DNA of 64,000 nucleotides from an uncultured SAR116 cluster alpha proteobacterium (lineage in GTDB: Bacteria; Pseudomonadota; Alphaproteobacteria; Puniceispirillales; Puniceispirillaceae): positions 1-64,000 of the forward strand of contig CACNQE010000003.1 in assembly GCA_902622515.1 (NCBI GenBank), read 5' to 3'. This document shows positions 44,480 to 53,774 of the stretch, piece by piece. Within the stretch, counting starts at the first letter, position 1; every line of letters starts with the position of its first letter. The translations under genes and the position numbers were made by a program. The notes beneath the pieces were generated by a model. That model made no database searches. It saw only the letters and a program-made list of their open reading frames with translations, and had not been told where the DNA came from.

Positions 44480-45364
44480 TTAGTTTGGCAAGACTAACTC
44501 ACCAAGCTCGCGGCTTCTTTTTTCTGCTTTCTGCATAGCCGTTAAAATGAGATCAAGAAAGCAATCTTCTTCCATCAACACTGATAAAGCAGCTGCAGTA
44601 GTGCCACCTTTGCTTGTTACATTCTCACGTAAGGTTGATGAATCTGATGGATCTTGTGTCAGAAGAACACCTGCTCCAAAAACTGTTTCCCTAGCTAATT
44701 TTCTTGAAAGTTCGTCAGGAATACCTAACTTTTTTCCTGCAAGTTGCATTGCTTCCGCTAAAAGAAAAACATATGCAGGCCCAGACCCTGAAAGGGCCGT
44801 TACCGCATCGATCATCTGCTCATTTGGAAGCATAATTACCTCTCCCACTGCCTTTAGTAAATCAACACAATATTCTGTTTTTTGTTTTGGTATCTCTGCA
44901 TCTGCATAAATGGCGGTTATTCCTGCACCAACAGAAGCAGGAGTATTTGGCATTGCGCGCACAATCTGTTTGGTTCCATTTAAGTGTTCCCGTAACCAAT
45001 GAGAAGACAGTCCAGCAGCGATTGACAAAAAAACAATATTTTCATCAGTAATTTTTGAAAAAGGTGCTATTGCATCGAGCATCACCTGTGGTTTCACAGC
45101 CAAAACCACAAAATCGATGGGTGTGGTGTTTTGTGCTATTAACTGTTCGAGTGAATCATAACAGGTAATCAAATCTAACGCTTCGAGCTCGGCACTTATA
45201 CCAGCTGGTTCGATTATACTTATACACTTAAATTTTTCTCTTTGATGGACCCAACCCTCTAATAATGCAGACCCCATTTTACCACAACCGAGTAAAACAA
45301 GATGCTGATTACGCTCCCATTTTGGTTGATTTTGAGTTTTTTGCATTGGTGCGTTAGTTGTCAT
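44480..45364 (-). CDS. proC: pyrroline-5-carboxylate reductase
   Basis: ProC catalyses the last step of proline synthesis. The nucleotide-binding fold begins HLVLLGCGKMGSALLEGW, with PQVMLDAIAPF and RAMPNTPASVGAGITAIYAD following. The C-terminal signature is intact (ALSGSGPAYVFLLAEAMQLA, then LRENVTSKGGTTAAALSVL). The N-terminus has about 18 extra residues before the fold. It is followed upstream by the YbjN-like gene only 15 bases away, so both probably share a transcript. Confidence 0.97.
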   Translation of the reverse strand: MTTNAPMQKTQNQPKWERNQHLVLLGCGKMGSALLEGWVHQREKFKCISIIEPAGISAELEALDLITCYDSLEQLIAQNTTPIDFVVLAVKPQVMLDAIAPFSKITDENIVFLSIAAGLSSHWLREHLNGTKQIVRAMPNTPASVGAGITAIYADAEIPKQKTEYCVDLLKAVGEVIMLPNEQMIDAVTALSGSGPAYVFLLAEAMQLAGKKLGIPDELSRKLARETVFGAGVLLTQDPSDSSTLRENVTSKGGTTAAALSVLMEEDCFLDLILTAMQKAEKRSRELGELVLPN

Positions 45365-45379
45365 ATTTTCTTAAAAAAA

Positions 45380-45871
45380 TCAAGCATGCCCATGACTTTG
45401 TATCATACCGAAAGTTACGATATCCCGCGCAGCATATGGACCATTTAAAACTTGATAAATAGTCGGGAAGGCCTGCTCTGCCTCTCCCAGAACAATTTCG
45501 ATTACATCCTCTATTTGCTCAGGTGACGCACCACCTGCTCCTCGCAACATAAGTTTATGTCTGACTTTTATAGTATTCGTGCGCTCACACGCAACAAAAT
45601 GACCGAGCCAAAGATCTTGATTCAATAATGAAGTTAACATTGTTACTTCAGATAACTGAATTTTATCAAAAGTGATATCAAGATTACAACTTACGTCGAG
45701 AGTTTCTTCACTCTCGAACCACTCAATATGCAACTGATGTTGCCCCCACCTACCTGGAACATCTGCAATTAGTTCATTAATGTTATTGCGATGCAAAAAC
45801 CATTCTCGCTGTTTTACAAACCGCGTTACTAAATCTATTGGCTTGGCGTCTATAAAATCTGAAATACTCAA
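45380..45871 (-). CDS. YbjN-domain protein
   Basis: The product resembles the YbjN family of alphaproteobacteria (WGQHQLHIEWFESEETLDVS, LNQDLWLGHFVACERTNTIK, then LRGAGGASPEQIEDVIEIVL). YbjN-like folds are related to type III secretion chaperones; the function is unknown. I place the start at TTG 45871 because AGGAAG lies 6 bases upstream. The open frame continues 36 codons further to another TTG without a ribosome site. No ATG exists at the N-terminus. The length becomes 163 residues. Confidence 0.8.
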   Translation of the reverse strand: MSISDFIDAKPIDLVTRFVKQREWFLHRNNINELIADVPGRWGQHQLHIEWFESEETLDVSCNLDITFDKIQLSEVTMLTSLLNQDLWLGHFVACERTNTIKVRHKLMLRGAGGASPEQIEDVIEIVLGEAEQAFPTIYQVLNGPYAARDIVTFGMIQSHGHA

Positions 45872-46072
45872 TTCACTCTTCCTAACATAAACTCGTCCAT
45901 TCAGCGATCTTCTTTTCAAAATATTGAACCCAATAAATTCTTTAAATTTAACAAAAGACGTTAAGGACAAGCAACACAATATTTAGTATGTGCCTTTTTG
46001 ACTTCATACATATTGTAGTATGTTTGGAGGAATTTCACTTATTTTTCAATAAGTCACGAAAAATAATTAATA

Positions 46073-46360
46073 TCAATTTTTTCTTTTAGATATTTTTTTT
46101 GATACTGTTGATTTTTGCCTTTTTACTGTTTTAATTTTCTCTAACGTGATTTCAAGCAGTTCGATTCGTGAAATCAGACCCTCCAACCTTGTTGTAAGTG
46201 CTTCAAAGTCTTCATAGGTAACTAAATTAGACTCATTTTGTTTACGCTGGTAACGCGCATTTATAATGTTCTTTACTTCTAATCTCATTTCATCAGCGAG
46301 TGACGCTGCGCCTTGAGCCATTTTACTTAAGTCTGAAAAAATTGTTGAACGGTTTTTCAT
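46073..46360 (-). CDS. ubiK: UbiK/BMFP-family accessory factor
   Basis: UbiK-like proteins are short trimeric coiled coils that assist aerobic ubiquinone biosynthesis. The product begins with a helix DLSKMAQGAASLADEMRLEV and continues with a coiled coil around YEDFEALTTRLEGLISRIEL, ending in a lysine-rich tail. The start is ATG 46360, preceded by GAGGAAAAA; an ATG-less extension upstream is rejected. It is divergent from lgt, an arrangement common in alphaproteobacteria. Confidence 0.85.
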   Translation of the reverse strand: MKNRSTIFSDLSKMAQGAASLADEMRLEVKNIINARYQRKQNESNLVTYEDFEALTTRLEGLISRIELLEITLEKIKTVKRQKSTVSKKISKRKN

Positions 46361-46528
46361 TTTTTCCTCACTAAAATAGCTACCTTTTGTTTGCATACGA
46401 AATCAAATATAAAATTAATACGTCTTTGACCTTAAGGCAATAGGGCGATAGAAGACAAAAAGAAGATTTTTTAAAAAAACTTAAGCAGAGGATGATTAAG
46501 TTAGATTCAACTTATATGGGTTAGAAGA

Positions 46529-47347
46529 ATGACCGAGCAATGGTTTACATTTCCTATTATAAATGAAATAGCCATAGAAATAGGCCCGATAGCAATTAGA
46601 TGGTATGCTCTTGCTTATCTAGCTGGAATATTTACTACGATGCTTTTAATGAACCGGGAGGCAAAAAAAGATAGTTTTGCATTTGAGCCAGAAGATATTA
46701 CCAGACTTACAAATTTTTGCGTAATCGGTATTATAATTGGAGGACGATTTGGTTTTGTTTTATTTTACAATTTTGATTTTTATATATCGAACCCCATTGA
46801 AATTTTTAAAGTATGGAACGGTGGCATGTCTTTTCATGGTGGCTTACTCGGAGTGATAATTGCAACTATTTTAACGGTAAGAAAAACAAAAATACCTATT
46901 TTTCAATTATCAGACTTACTAGCATGCTTGGCGCCAATAGGATTATTTTTGGGAAGAATTGCAAATTTCATCAACGGAGAATTATACGGACGAATAACAA
47001 ATCATCCGATTGGTATTATTTTTCCAAAAGGTGGTCCTCTACCCCGGCATCCAAGCCAACTTTACGAGGCTGTTTTGGAGGGTTTATTAATATTTATAAT
47101 TCTTAATGGTATGAGGATAATAAACCCGAAGTTACCAAGCGGCTTAATAACAGGGATGTTTTTTCTTTTATACGGCTTATCTAGGATAATAGTAGAATTT
47201 GTGCGAGAACCAGATAAACATATCGGGTTTTTAGGGAGCATAGGTACGATTCAAATTACCACTGGCCAATTATTAACTGCACCAATGATACTAATTGGGG
47301 GTATGTTGGTCTATTTTAGTTTAAAACGTAATTTCGACTCTAGGTGA
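46529..47347 (+). CDS. lgt: prolipoprotein diacylglyceryl transferase
   Basis: Lgt transfers diacylglycerol from phosphatidylglycerol to the lipobox cysteine of prolipoproteins. The membrane protein has seven helices. Conserved residues lie in IRWYALAYLAGI, GGMSFHGGLLG, and the signature GRIANFINGELYGR, with RHPSQLYEAVLEG near residue 175. The 272-residue length is normal. It starts the lgt-midA-pgeF run with a gap of only six bases to the next gene. Confidence 0.98.
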   Translation: MTEQWFTFPIINEIAIEIGPIAIRWYALAYLAGIFTTMLLMNREAKKDSFAFEPEDITRLTNFCVIGIIIGGRFGFVLFYNFDFYISNPIEIFKVWNGGMSFHGGLLGVIIATILTVRKTKIPIFQLSDLLACLAPIGLFLGRIANFINGELYGRITNHPIGIIFPKGGPLPRHPSQLYEAVLEGLLIFIILNGMRIINPKLPSGLITGMFFLLYGLSRIIVEFVREPDKHIGFLGSIGTIQITTGQLLTAPMILIGGMLVYFSLKRNFDSR

Positions 47348-47353
47348 ACCCCA

Positions 47354-48439
47354 GTGAATAGCGCAAAATTTCGTAATTGGGTGAAAAAAGAAATTTTGAG
47401 TTCAGGCCCTATTTCTCTTTCTAATGCAATGAGGGCTGCACTAACACATAAAGATTTTGGTTATTACCACTCAAAAAAAATAATAGGTAGTAACGGAGAT
47501 TTCATAACTGGTCCTGAGATAAGTCAAATATATGGCGAATTAATTGGAGCATTTCTTGGCTACATCTGGGAACATTCAGGAAAACCATCTAATAGCCTAT
47601 TATGCGAATTTGGTCCAGGTCTTGGCACACTGAGTGCAGATATTAACAGGGCATTAAGCCAAATCTATCCAAATTTTTCATGTTCACCTCTCCACTTGAT
47701 CGAAACAAGCAAATCTTTTCGAAAAATACAAAAAACCAAACTTAAGAAACAATCGGTGTATTGGCATGAAGATTTTAAGAAAATACCAAAAAATCCAGTA
47801 TTTGCGGTTGCAAATGAATTTTTTGATGCCCTTGGAGTAGACCAAGCATTCTTTGATGGTATAAATTGGCGACAAAGACTATTAAATTTTAGCACTAAAT
47901 TTGAATATGTAGCTGGACCAATTTTAAATGAAACACAAATAAAACTATTTGATGCAAACCACATTAAAAATCCAGATAAGGGAACTATAATTGAATATAG
48001 TCCAAAAACTGATCAGATTATAACTGAAGTTGCCCTTCATATAAAGCAGTTTGGTGGCATTTTATTAATTATCGATTATGGAAAAACCAACCAGATTGGG
48101 GATACTATTCAGGCAGTTTTAAATCATAAACCTGCAGAACCGTGGTCATCAGCGGGTGATGCAGATATATCACACTGGGTGGATTTTAAATCAATTGAAA
48201 GGACAGCAGAGAAAGTGGGTGCTAGGTTTATTGGGCCCGTATCACAATCGCATTTTTTGACGCAAATTGGTATTAAGCAAAGAGCACAAAATTTATCACA
48301 AATAGATAATCCTCGACATAATAGAGCTATTTTTGCTGCTGTAGATAGGTTGATCTCTCCTGCTCATATGGGAAACCTTTTCCAAGTTGGGTTAATCACC
48401 CCTACTGGAAAAGGTTTCCCACCTGGCTTTGAAGTTTGA
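47354..48439 (+). CDS. MidA/NDUFAF7-family SAM-dependent methyltransferase
   Basis: The protein belongs to the family of arginine methyltransferases related to NDUFAF7, which in mitochondria methylates a complex I subunit. Visible motifs are KDFGYYHSKKIIGSNGDFIT, the SAM-binding CEFGPGLGTLSADI, VFAVANEFFDALGVDQ and LLIIDYGKTNQIGDTIQA. The start is GTG, six bases after lgt. The bacterial target is not established. Length 361 residues is typical. Confidence 0.92.
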   Translation: MNSAKFRNWVKKEILSSGPISLSNAMRAALTHKDFGYYHSKKIIGSNGDFITGPEISQIYGELIGAFLGYIWEHSGKPSNSLLCEFGPGLGTLSADINRALSQIYPNFSCSPLHLIETSKSFRKIQKTKLKKQSVYWHEDFKKIPKNPVFAVANEFFDALGVDQAFFDGINWRQRLLNFSTKFEYVAGPILNETQIKLFDANHIKNPDKGTIIEYSPKTDQIITEVALHIKQFGGILLIIDYGKTNQIGDTIQAVLNHKPAEPWSSAGDADISHWVDFKSIERTAEKVGARFIGPVSQSHFLTQIGIKQRAQNLSQIDNPRHNRAIFAAVDRLISPAHMGNLFQVGLITPTGKGFPPGFEV

Positions 48440-48487
48440 AATCTATCAAGTATGTTTATCTTAGATTAATAACAAAAAGGTGAAAAA

Positions 48488-49324
48488 ATGTTTCCTTATC
48501 AGCTCCATAAATCTTTTACTGGTGCTGCCTATTACCAGCATGAACTTTTATCCTCAGATATGTTGATTCATGGATTTTTTACCCGAAAAGGTGGGTGTTC
48601 GACTGGAGAGTTCTCAGGATTAAATAGCTCTTTAAATTCTGGCGATTTGTTCGATAATGTAAATCAAAACAGAAAGTTAATTAAAAAAAGTCTGGCCCAT
48701 AAGAGATGTCAATTAATTACTTTAAATCAGGTACATGGAAATGAAGTGATTATTATTGATACTGGAAATATTGAAAATGCTAAACATCCTGCTTCTGGAT
48801 ATAAAGCTGATGGTTTTGTTACCAAGAAGAAAAATATACTTCTCGGAATACTAACAGCAGATTGTGCTCCAATTTTAATGGCAGATTGCAATGCAGGAGT
48901 TATAGGTGCATGCCATGCAGGTTGGAAAGGCGCTATTTCAGGGATTATCGAAAATACAGTTCTTGAAATGTGTAAAATCGGCGCTGAAACAAAAAATATA
49001 TTTTGTGTGATTGGGCCTTCAATTGAACAAAAAAGCTATGAAGTTAGCGCTGATTTCAGAGAAAAAATTTTAGACGTAAAACCATTTGCACTAAATTTAT
49101 TTTCTCCAGATACAAAAAAAGAGAATAATACGTCTAATGGAAAGTTCTTTTTTGATTTACAAGGCTTCTGCGCGACATTACTTAAGCGAGCAGACATTAA
49201 TTATTATAGAAGTATAAATGTTGATACTTATCAGAATCATGAATTATTTTATAGCTATCGTTCATCTTCCCATAATGGTGAGTCACTTTTTGGCAGACAA
49301 ATTTCTGTAATTGGAATCAGATAG
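48488..49324 (+). CDS. pgeF: peptidoglycan editing factor / purine nucleoside phosphorylase (laccase-domain) PgeF
   Basis: This is a YfiH/Cu-oxidase_4 family protein, now considered to remove misincorporated amino acids in cell-wall precursors or to act on purine nucleosides. The zinc-binding His-Cys-His set is present: LNQVHGNEV, ILTADCAPILMAD and GACHAGWKGAISGI. The C-terminus has the family's SYRSSSHNGESLFGRQISVI. The 278-residue length is normal. A clear AAAAGGTG element precedes the ATG. Confidence 0.93.
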   Translation: MFPYQLHKSFTGAAYYQHELLSSDMLIHGFFTRKGGCSTGEFSGLNSSLNSGDLFDNVNQNRKLIKKSLAHKRCQLITLNQVHGNEVIIIDTGNIENAKHPASGYKADGFVTKKKNILLGILTADCAPILMADCNAGVIGACHAGWKGAISGIIENTVLEMCKIGAETKNIFCVIGPSIEQKSYEVSADFREKILDVKPFALNLFSPDTKKENNTSNGKFFFDLQGFCATLLKRADINYYRSINVDTYQNHELFYSYRSSSHNGESLFGRQISVIGIR

Positions 49325-49332
49325 AGACCTAT

Positions 49333-49401
49333 ATGCCACATTTATGGTTATTTTTGCTATTTTGTTTTATTGGATTATTGGCATCCTGTTTTTTAGGGTA
49401 A
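49333..49401 (+). CDS. possible 22-residue lipoprotein-like peptide
   Basis: An ATG frame of 22 codons reads MPHLWLFLLFCFIGLLASCF and ends with LG. The hydrophobic segment followed by LLASC resembles a lipobox, so the mature peptide would be only a lipidated tripeptide. The ribosome site is weak (GAGA). It lies just after pgeF and could be a chance frame in AT-rich DNA. Confidence 0.25.
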   Translation: MPHLWLFLLFCFIGLLASCFLG

Positions 49402-49481
49402 TATATGGATATTCTCCACTTGTCATTATGCTGTACGGTTGTTAAACAAATGAACTCGCAAATTTTCATAGGTATGGTCTC

Positions 49482-50414
49482 ATGAAGGTCTTATCATGTA
49501 ACTCAAATCGGCCCCTTGCAGAAGCAATCGCAACATATCTGAATGTATCACTCACTGAAGCAGATGTCCGAAGATTTGCGGATATGGAAGTATTTGTTGA
49601 GATACATGAGAATGTGAGAGGAGAAGATGTTTTTATTATTCAATCAACCTCCTACCCTGCTAATGATAATATCATGGAACTGTTAGTCTGCTTAGATGCA
49701 CTTCGCCGAGGTTCCGCGAGACGTGTAACGGCCGTGTTACCATATTATGGATACGCAAGACAGGACAGAAAATCTGGGCCACGCACCCCCATTTCTGCAA
49801 AGCTTTTAGCTAATTTAATAACATCAGCTGGTGCAGATAGAATTTTGACGATTGACTTACACGCAGCTCAAATTCAAGGTTTTTTTGATATTCCGGCAGA
49901 TAATTTATACTCGGCACCTGTATTTAAAACAGATATCATCTCTCGTTATAATTCTAATGAACTAGTTGTTGTTTCACCTGATGTGGGAGGAGTAATTCGT
50001 GCCCGTGCCATTGCAAGCAGAATTGAGGCTGATCTTGCGATAATTGATAAAAGAAGACCCCGAGCAGGAATATCTGAAGTAATGAATATTATAGGTGATG
50101 TGTCAGGTCGGCATTGTATTATGGTTGATGATATTATTGACTCTGGTGGCACCTTATGTAATGCAGCGCAAGCTTTAATAGACGCCGGTGCAATCACTGT
50201 CGATGCCTATGTAACTCATGGGGTTCTATCAGGGGGAGCTGTTAGCAGAGTAGCATCTTCACCTTTAAATTCGCTTGTAACTACTGATTCAATTCAATCA
50301 ACAGAGGCTATGCGTGTTGCAACAAATATCCGTCAAATAACAATAGCACCGCTCCTTGGAGAGGCGATAAGAAGAATACATGAAGAACGTTCTGTATCTT
50401 CTCTCTTTCAATAA
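49482..50414 (+). CDS. prs: ribose-phosphate pyrophosphokinase
   Basis: Prs makes PRPP for nucleotide, histidine and tryptophan synthesis. The class I signature is clear: [75 protein letters not shown] and the PRPP loop [20 protein letters not shown]. The 310-residue length is normal. It precedes rplY, a conserved neighbourhood. Confidence 0.99.
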   Translation: MKVLSCNSNRPLAEAIATYLNVSLTEADVRRFADMEVFVEIHENVRGEDVFIIQSTSYPANDNIMELLVCLDALRRGSARRVTAVLPYYGYARQDRKSGPRTPISAKLLANLITSAGADRILTIDLHAAQIQGFFDIPADNLYSAPVFKTDIISRYNSNELVVVSPDVGGVIRARAIASRIEADLAIIDKRRPRAGISEVMNIIGDVSGRHCIMVDDIIDSGGTLCNAAQALIDAGAITVDAYVTHGVLSGGAVSRVASSPLNSLVTTDSIQSTEAMRVATNIRQITIAPLLGEAIRRIHEERSVSSLFQ

Positions 50415-50461
50415 AATTTTAAAATTAAAATTGTTTGATTTTATATATTATTCTTGTTTTT

Positions 50462-50478
50462 TAGGCATAAAATGCCTA
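50462..50478 (+). repeat. short hairpin between prs and rplY
   Basis: TAGGCAT and ATGCCTA form 7-base arms around AAA, 48 bases after the prs stop. There is no strong T-run, so it may be a weak terminator or processing site. Confidence 0.4.
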
Positions 50479-50536
50479 TCAACTCATTATCATGCACCCC
50501 TGGAGGCATGAAACTGACTATGATAAGGAGAAAAAT

Positions 50537-51172
50537 ATGTCAGAAAATACATTGATTAGCGCAGATTTGCGTAATCGGGTTGGTAAGGGGTCCGCCCGTG
50601 CGGCACGCCGTGCAGGCAAAATTCCCGCTGTTATTTATGGCGACAAAAAACAACCAATTTCTATTGAGATCGAAGCGCGGATGATGCGTAAAATAATTAA
50701 TGAGCCTGGCATTTTTAGCCGTTTGCTTGATATTAATGTAGATAACGGAAAACATACTGTATTAATGCGCGATATACATTTTCACCCTGTAACCGATGAC
50801 CCTATGCACTTTGATTTTCTTAGAGTTAGTCAATCAAGCACTGTTTCAGTTTCTGTGGGTGTTGAGTTTATTAACGAAGCAATTTGCCCTGCATTAAAAA
50901 TAGGTGGGGTCTTGAATATTGTTCGCTACGAAGTTGAGTTAAATTGCTTGCCAACTTCCATTCCAGAGAAAATAATTGTTGATTTGTCCGAAGCAAAAAT
51001 TGGAGATTCCATTCACATTAGTGCGGTTGAGTTACCCGAGGGTGTAACGCCCACTATAACTGACCGTGACTTTACCATTGCTACTCTTCAGTCACCAGGT
51101 GGTGGAGTTAAAAACGAAGAAGATGAGGAAGTCGAAAGTACAGAACCTAGCGAAGAAAACGAAACAGAATAA
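50537..51172 (+). CDS. rplY: 50S ribosomal protein L25/Ctc
   Basis: This is the long (TL5/Ctc) form that binds 5S rRNA. The L25 domain has RNRVGKGSARAARRAGKIPA, VIYGDKKQPISIEIE, and HFHPVTDDPMHFDFLRV, followed by a beta domain and an acidic tail (EEDEEVESTEPSEENETE). I start at the ATG at 50537 because GGAG lies about 9 bases upstream; an in-frame ATG at 50492 has no such site. The length is 211 residues. Confidence 0.97.
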   Translation: MSENTLISADLRNRVGKGSARAARRAGKIPAVIYGDKKQPISIEIEARMMRKIINEPGIFSRLLDINVDNGKHTVLMRDIHFHPVTDDPMHFDFLRVSQSSTVSVSVGVEFINEAICPALKIGGVLNIVRYEVELNCLPTSIPEKIIVDLSEAKIGDSIHISAVELPEGVTPTITDRDFTIATLQSPGGGVKNEEDEEVESTEPSEENETE

Positions 51173-51194
51173 AGATAAAAAATAAATTACCTAG

Positions 51195-51216
51195 AGGGGG
51201 CCATTATGGCCCCTTT
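51195..51216 (+). terminator. intrinsic terminator after rplY
   Basis: AGGGGGCC and GGCCCCTT form a GC-rich 8-base stem around ATTAT, with one G-U pair, followed by a short T-rich segment. It lies 23 bases after the rplY stop and is the clearest terminator hairpin in the window. Confidence 0.75.
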
Positions 51217-51256
51217 GCTCTTTAACAGTTGAAAAAAGTAGAGATGGATTGGTCTC

Positions 51257-51880
51257 ATGCTATTGTGGGTTGGTCTAGGAAATCCTGGCCAGAAATACCA
51301 GAAACAACGTCATAATATTGGTTTTATGATAGTTGAAAAAATTGCTTCTCAGCACTCGTTCGCTCCTTGGAAAAATAAGATGAAAGCAAGGATCTGCGAA
51401 GGAGAAATAGCTGGCCAAAAGATAATATTACTTAAACCGCAATTATTTATGAATAAATCAGGCGAACCACTATCACAAGTTGCAAGATTTTACAAAATAT
51501 CATTAGATTCAATTTATGTATTCTATGACGATATTGACCTCAAACCCGGAAAAGTGAAAATTAAAAATGGAGGTGGGCATGGAGGTCACAATGGCCTACG
51601 AAATATAGATGAAAATTTGGGGAAAAATTATTGGCGAATACGAACGGGTATTGGGAGACCTGCAAACAAAGAATTAGTTCAAAAATGGGTTCTAAACGAT
51701 TTTAGTTCTGAAGAGCAACAGAGCTGGTTAAATTTTCTATTGCAAGTTATTGCAACAGAGTCAAATAAACTTGCAGGGAGAAATCCTGAGCTTTTTATGT
51801 CAAGAGTATCTTTGCTTACCAATGCTGAAGCTAAATTGCGCAAAGAAAATCAGATTACTGGAGATTTAAATGGGATTTAA
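51257..51880 (+). CDS. pth: peptidyl-tRNA hydrolase
   Basis: Pth recycles peptidyl-tRNA released during translation. Signature elements are WVGLGNPGQKYQKQRHNIGF with the catalytic His, LLKPQLFMNKSGEPLSQVA, YDDIDLKPGKVKIKNGGGHG and GHNGLRNIDENLG. The 207-residue length is normal. It overlaps the start of ychF by 11 bases, so translation is probably coupled. Confidence 0.98.
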   Translation: MLLWVGLGNPGQKYQKQRHNIGFMIVEKIASQHSFAPWKNKMKARICEGEIAGQKIILLKPQLFMNKSGEPLSQVARFYKISLDSIYVFYDDIDLKPGKVKIKNGGGHGGHNGLRNIDENLGKNYWRIRTGIGRPANKELVQKWVLNDFSSEEQQSWLNFLLQVIATESNKLAGRNPELFMSRVSLLTNAEAKLRKENQITGDLNGI

Positions 51881-52967
51881 CTGTGGAATCGTTGGATTAC
51901 CAAATGTAGGAAAATCCACTTTATTTAATGCTCTTACTAAAACAGCTGCTGCTGAAGCAGCCAATTATCCATTCTGCACTATAGAGCCTAACACAGGACG
52001 TGTTGCAGTTCCTGACGAAAGATTAAAACAACTCGCGTTATTAGCAAAATCAGCACAGACTCTCCCAACCCAGCTTGAGTTTGTGGATATTGCAGGACTG
52101 GTTAAAGGAGCATCACAAGGGGAGGGGCTCGGAAATAAGTTCCTTGCAAACATCAGGGAAGTTGATGCCATAGCGCATGTTCTAAGATGCTTTTCAAATG
52201 AGGATATTACCCATGTTGAGGGAGAAATTAATCCTTTAAGAGACGCTGAAATAGTTGAAACTGAGCTCATGCTTGCTGATATTGAGTCTCTTGAAAAAAG
52301 AATGGAAAGTCTCAAAAAGAAAGCAAGGGGTGGTGATAAAGGAGCAATTCAAGATTTGGCTCTGATGGAAAAAATTTTTCAAAATCTCTCTGACGGAAAT
52401 CCTGCTAGAACAACTCCTCTGTCTGAAGATGAAGTGCGAAGAATGAATTTTATGCAACTAATTACAGCAAAACCTATTTTGTACATTTGCAACGTAGCTG
52501 AGGAAGACGTGATAAATGGTAATTCTTTTAGCAAATTAGTATTTGAAAAAGCCAAATCTGAAAATTGTAATGCGGTAATTGTATCTGCTGCAATTGAAGC
52601 TGAAATAGCATCACTTCCAGAGGAGGATGCGAATGAGTTTTTAGTTGAACTAGGCCTTAAAGAAGCTGGTTTAGATAGAATGATAAAAGCTGGGTATGAT
52701 TTGCTAGATTTAACAACATTTTTTACAGTAGGTCCAAAGGAAGCTCGCGCATGGACCGTACAAACAGGAGCTAAGGCACCTGAAGCTGCAGGGGTAATTC
52801 ATACTGACTTTCAACGCGGCTTTATTCGGGCCGAAACGATAGCTTTCGATGATTACATAAAACACGGAGGAGAAGCTGCATGCAAAGAGTTAGGCAAATT
52901 TAGAGTAGAAGGGGCTGAGTATCTTGTAAAGGATGGTGACGTTTTTCATTTTAGATTTAATGTTTAA
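51870..52967 (+). CDS. ychF: ribosome-binding ATPase YchF
   Basis: YchF is an OBG-family P-loop NTPase that prefers ATP and binds ribosomes. The P-loop is GIVGLPNVGKSTLFNALTKT, switch elements follow in DIAGLVKGASQGEGLGNKFL, and the C-terminal TGS domain has DLTTFFTVGPKEARAW and DFQRGFIRAETIAFDDYI. The 365-residue length is exact. The start overlaps the end of pth. The convergent bc1 operon ends 42 bases beyond. Confidence 0.99.
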   Translation: MGFNCGIVGLPNVGKSTLFNALTKTAAAEAANYPFCTIEPNTGRVAVPDERLKQLALLAKSAQTLPTQLEFVDIAGLVKGASQGEGLGNKFLANIREVDAIAHVLRCFSNEDITHVEGEINPLRDAEIVETELMLADIESLEKRMESLKKKARGGDKGAIQDLALMEKIFQNLSDGNPARTTPLSEDEVRRMNFMQLITAKPILYICNVAEEDVINGNSFSKLVFEKAKSENCNAVIVSAAIEAEIASLPEEDANEFLVELGLKEAGLDRMIKAGYDLLDLTTFFTVGPKEARAWTVQTGAKAPEAAGVIHTDFQRGFIRAETIAFDDYIKHGGEAACKELGKFRVEGAEYLVKDGDVFHFRFNV

Positions 52968-53009
52968 CTCATAATCATAACGAAGAATGGATTAATCAGT
53001 TTATGCTTT

Positions 53010-53774
53010 TTATGCTTTTTTTACATCAGACCAAATGAACCTCATAGCACCATAACTCATACCGACCATAATTAGCAAAAAAATCATTACTTTTACACCT
53101 GTGCGTTTGCGCTTCTCAAGACTTGGCTCAGCAGTCCAAGTAAGAAAATATACCAGGTCGCTAGCAATAGAAGATATGTCTGCAGGAGCGCCGTCTGCAT
53201 ATGAAACATCATCTCCATATATAGGTTGTGGCATAGCAATTAGATTACCAGGATAAGCGGCATTGTAATACATGCCATCGGGAACTTCCTTATCACCAGG
53301 AGCATCCTTGTAAGATGTTAACAAGCTATAAAGATAATCTGGACCATTGGCACGTGCCTTGGTGATAAGAGACAAGTCAGGTGGATAAGCACCACCATTG
53401 CCTGCACGTGCCGCTGCGTCGTTAGGATAGGGTGCGGGAAACCTATCCGCTGCAATGCCCGGGCGCATAAACATTTCCCCGTCATCATTTGGTCCATCTT
53501 CTACTTCATATTCTGCCGCGAATGCTTTAATTTCTGCCTTACTATAACCAAGATCTGACAGATTACGAAAAGCAATATAATTGAGTGAGTGACAGGACGC
53601 ACATATTTCTCGGTAAGCTTGAAATCCACGTTGCATAGCTGATTTATCCAATGTTCCAAAAGGTCCACTGAAACTCCAATCTTTGTGTTTTAAAACAACA
53701 TCACCAGAACCAGCAGCAAATGAATTACTTACAAATAAGATACAACCAAAAATTAATGAACCAAACCATTTCAT
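53010..53774 (-). CDS. petC: cytochrome c1 of the bc1 complex
   Basis: Cytochrome c1 accepts electrons from the Rieske protein and passes them to soluble or membrane cytochrome c. A signal peptide ends near SFAAGS. The heme site is CASCH in REICASCHSLNYIAFRNL, with the P-rich region (FPAPYPNDAAARAGNGGAYP) and the axial methionine region following. A C-terminal membrane anchor (VMIFLLIMVGMSYGAMRFIW) completes it. The 254-residue length is normal. It overlaps petB by one base. Confidence 0.97.
   Translation of the reverse strand: MKWFGSLIFGCILFVSNSFAAGSGDVVLKHKDWSFSGPFGTLDKSAMQRGFQAYREICASCHSLNYIAFRNLSDLGYSKAEIKAFAAEYEVEDGPNDDGEMFMRPGIAADRFPAPYPNDAAARAGNGGAYPPDLSLITKARANGPDYLYSLLTSYKDAPGDKEVPDGMYYNAAYPGNLIAMPQPIYGDDVSYADGAPADISSIASDLVYFLTWTAEPSLEKRKRTGVKVMIFLLIMVGMSYGAMRFIWSDVKKA

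Noticed and set aside
44547-44909. 120-codon plus-strand frame
   Set aside because: It is antisense to proC, whose signatures are intact.
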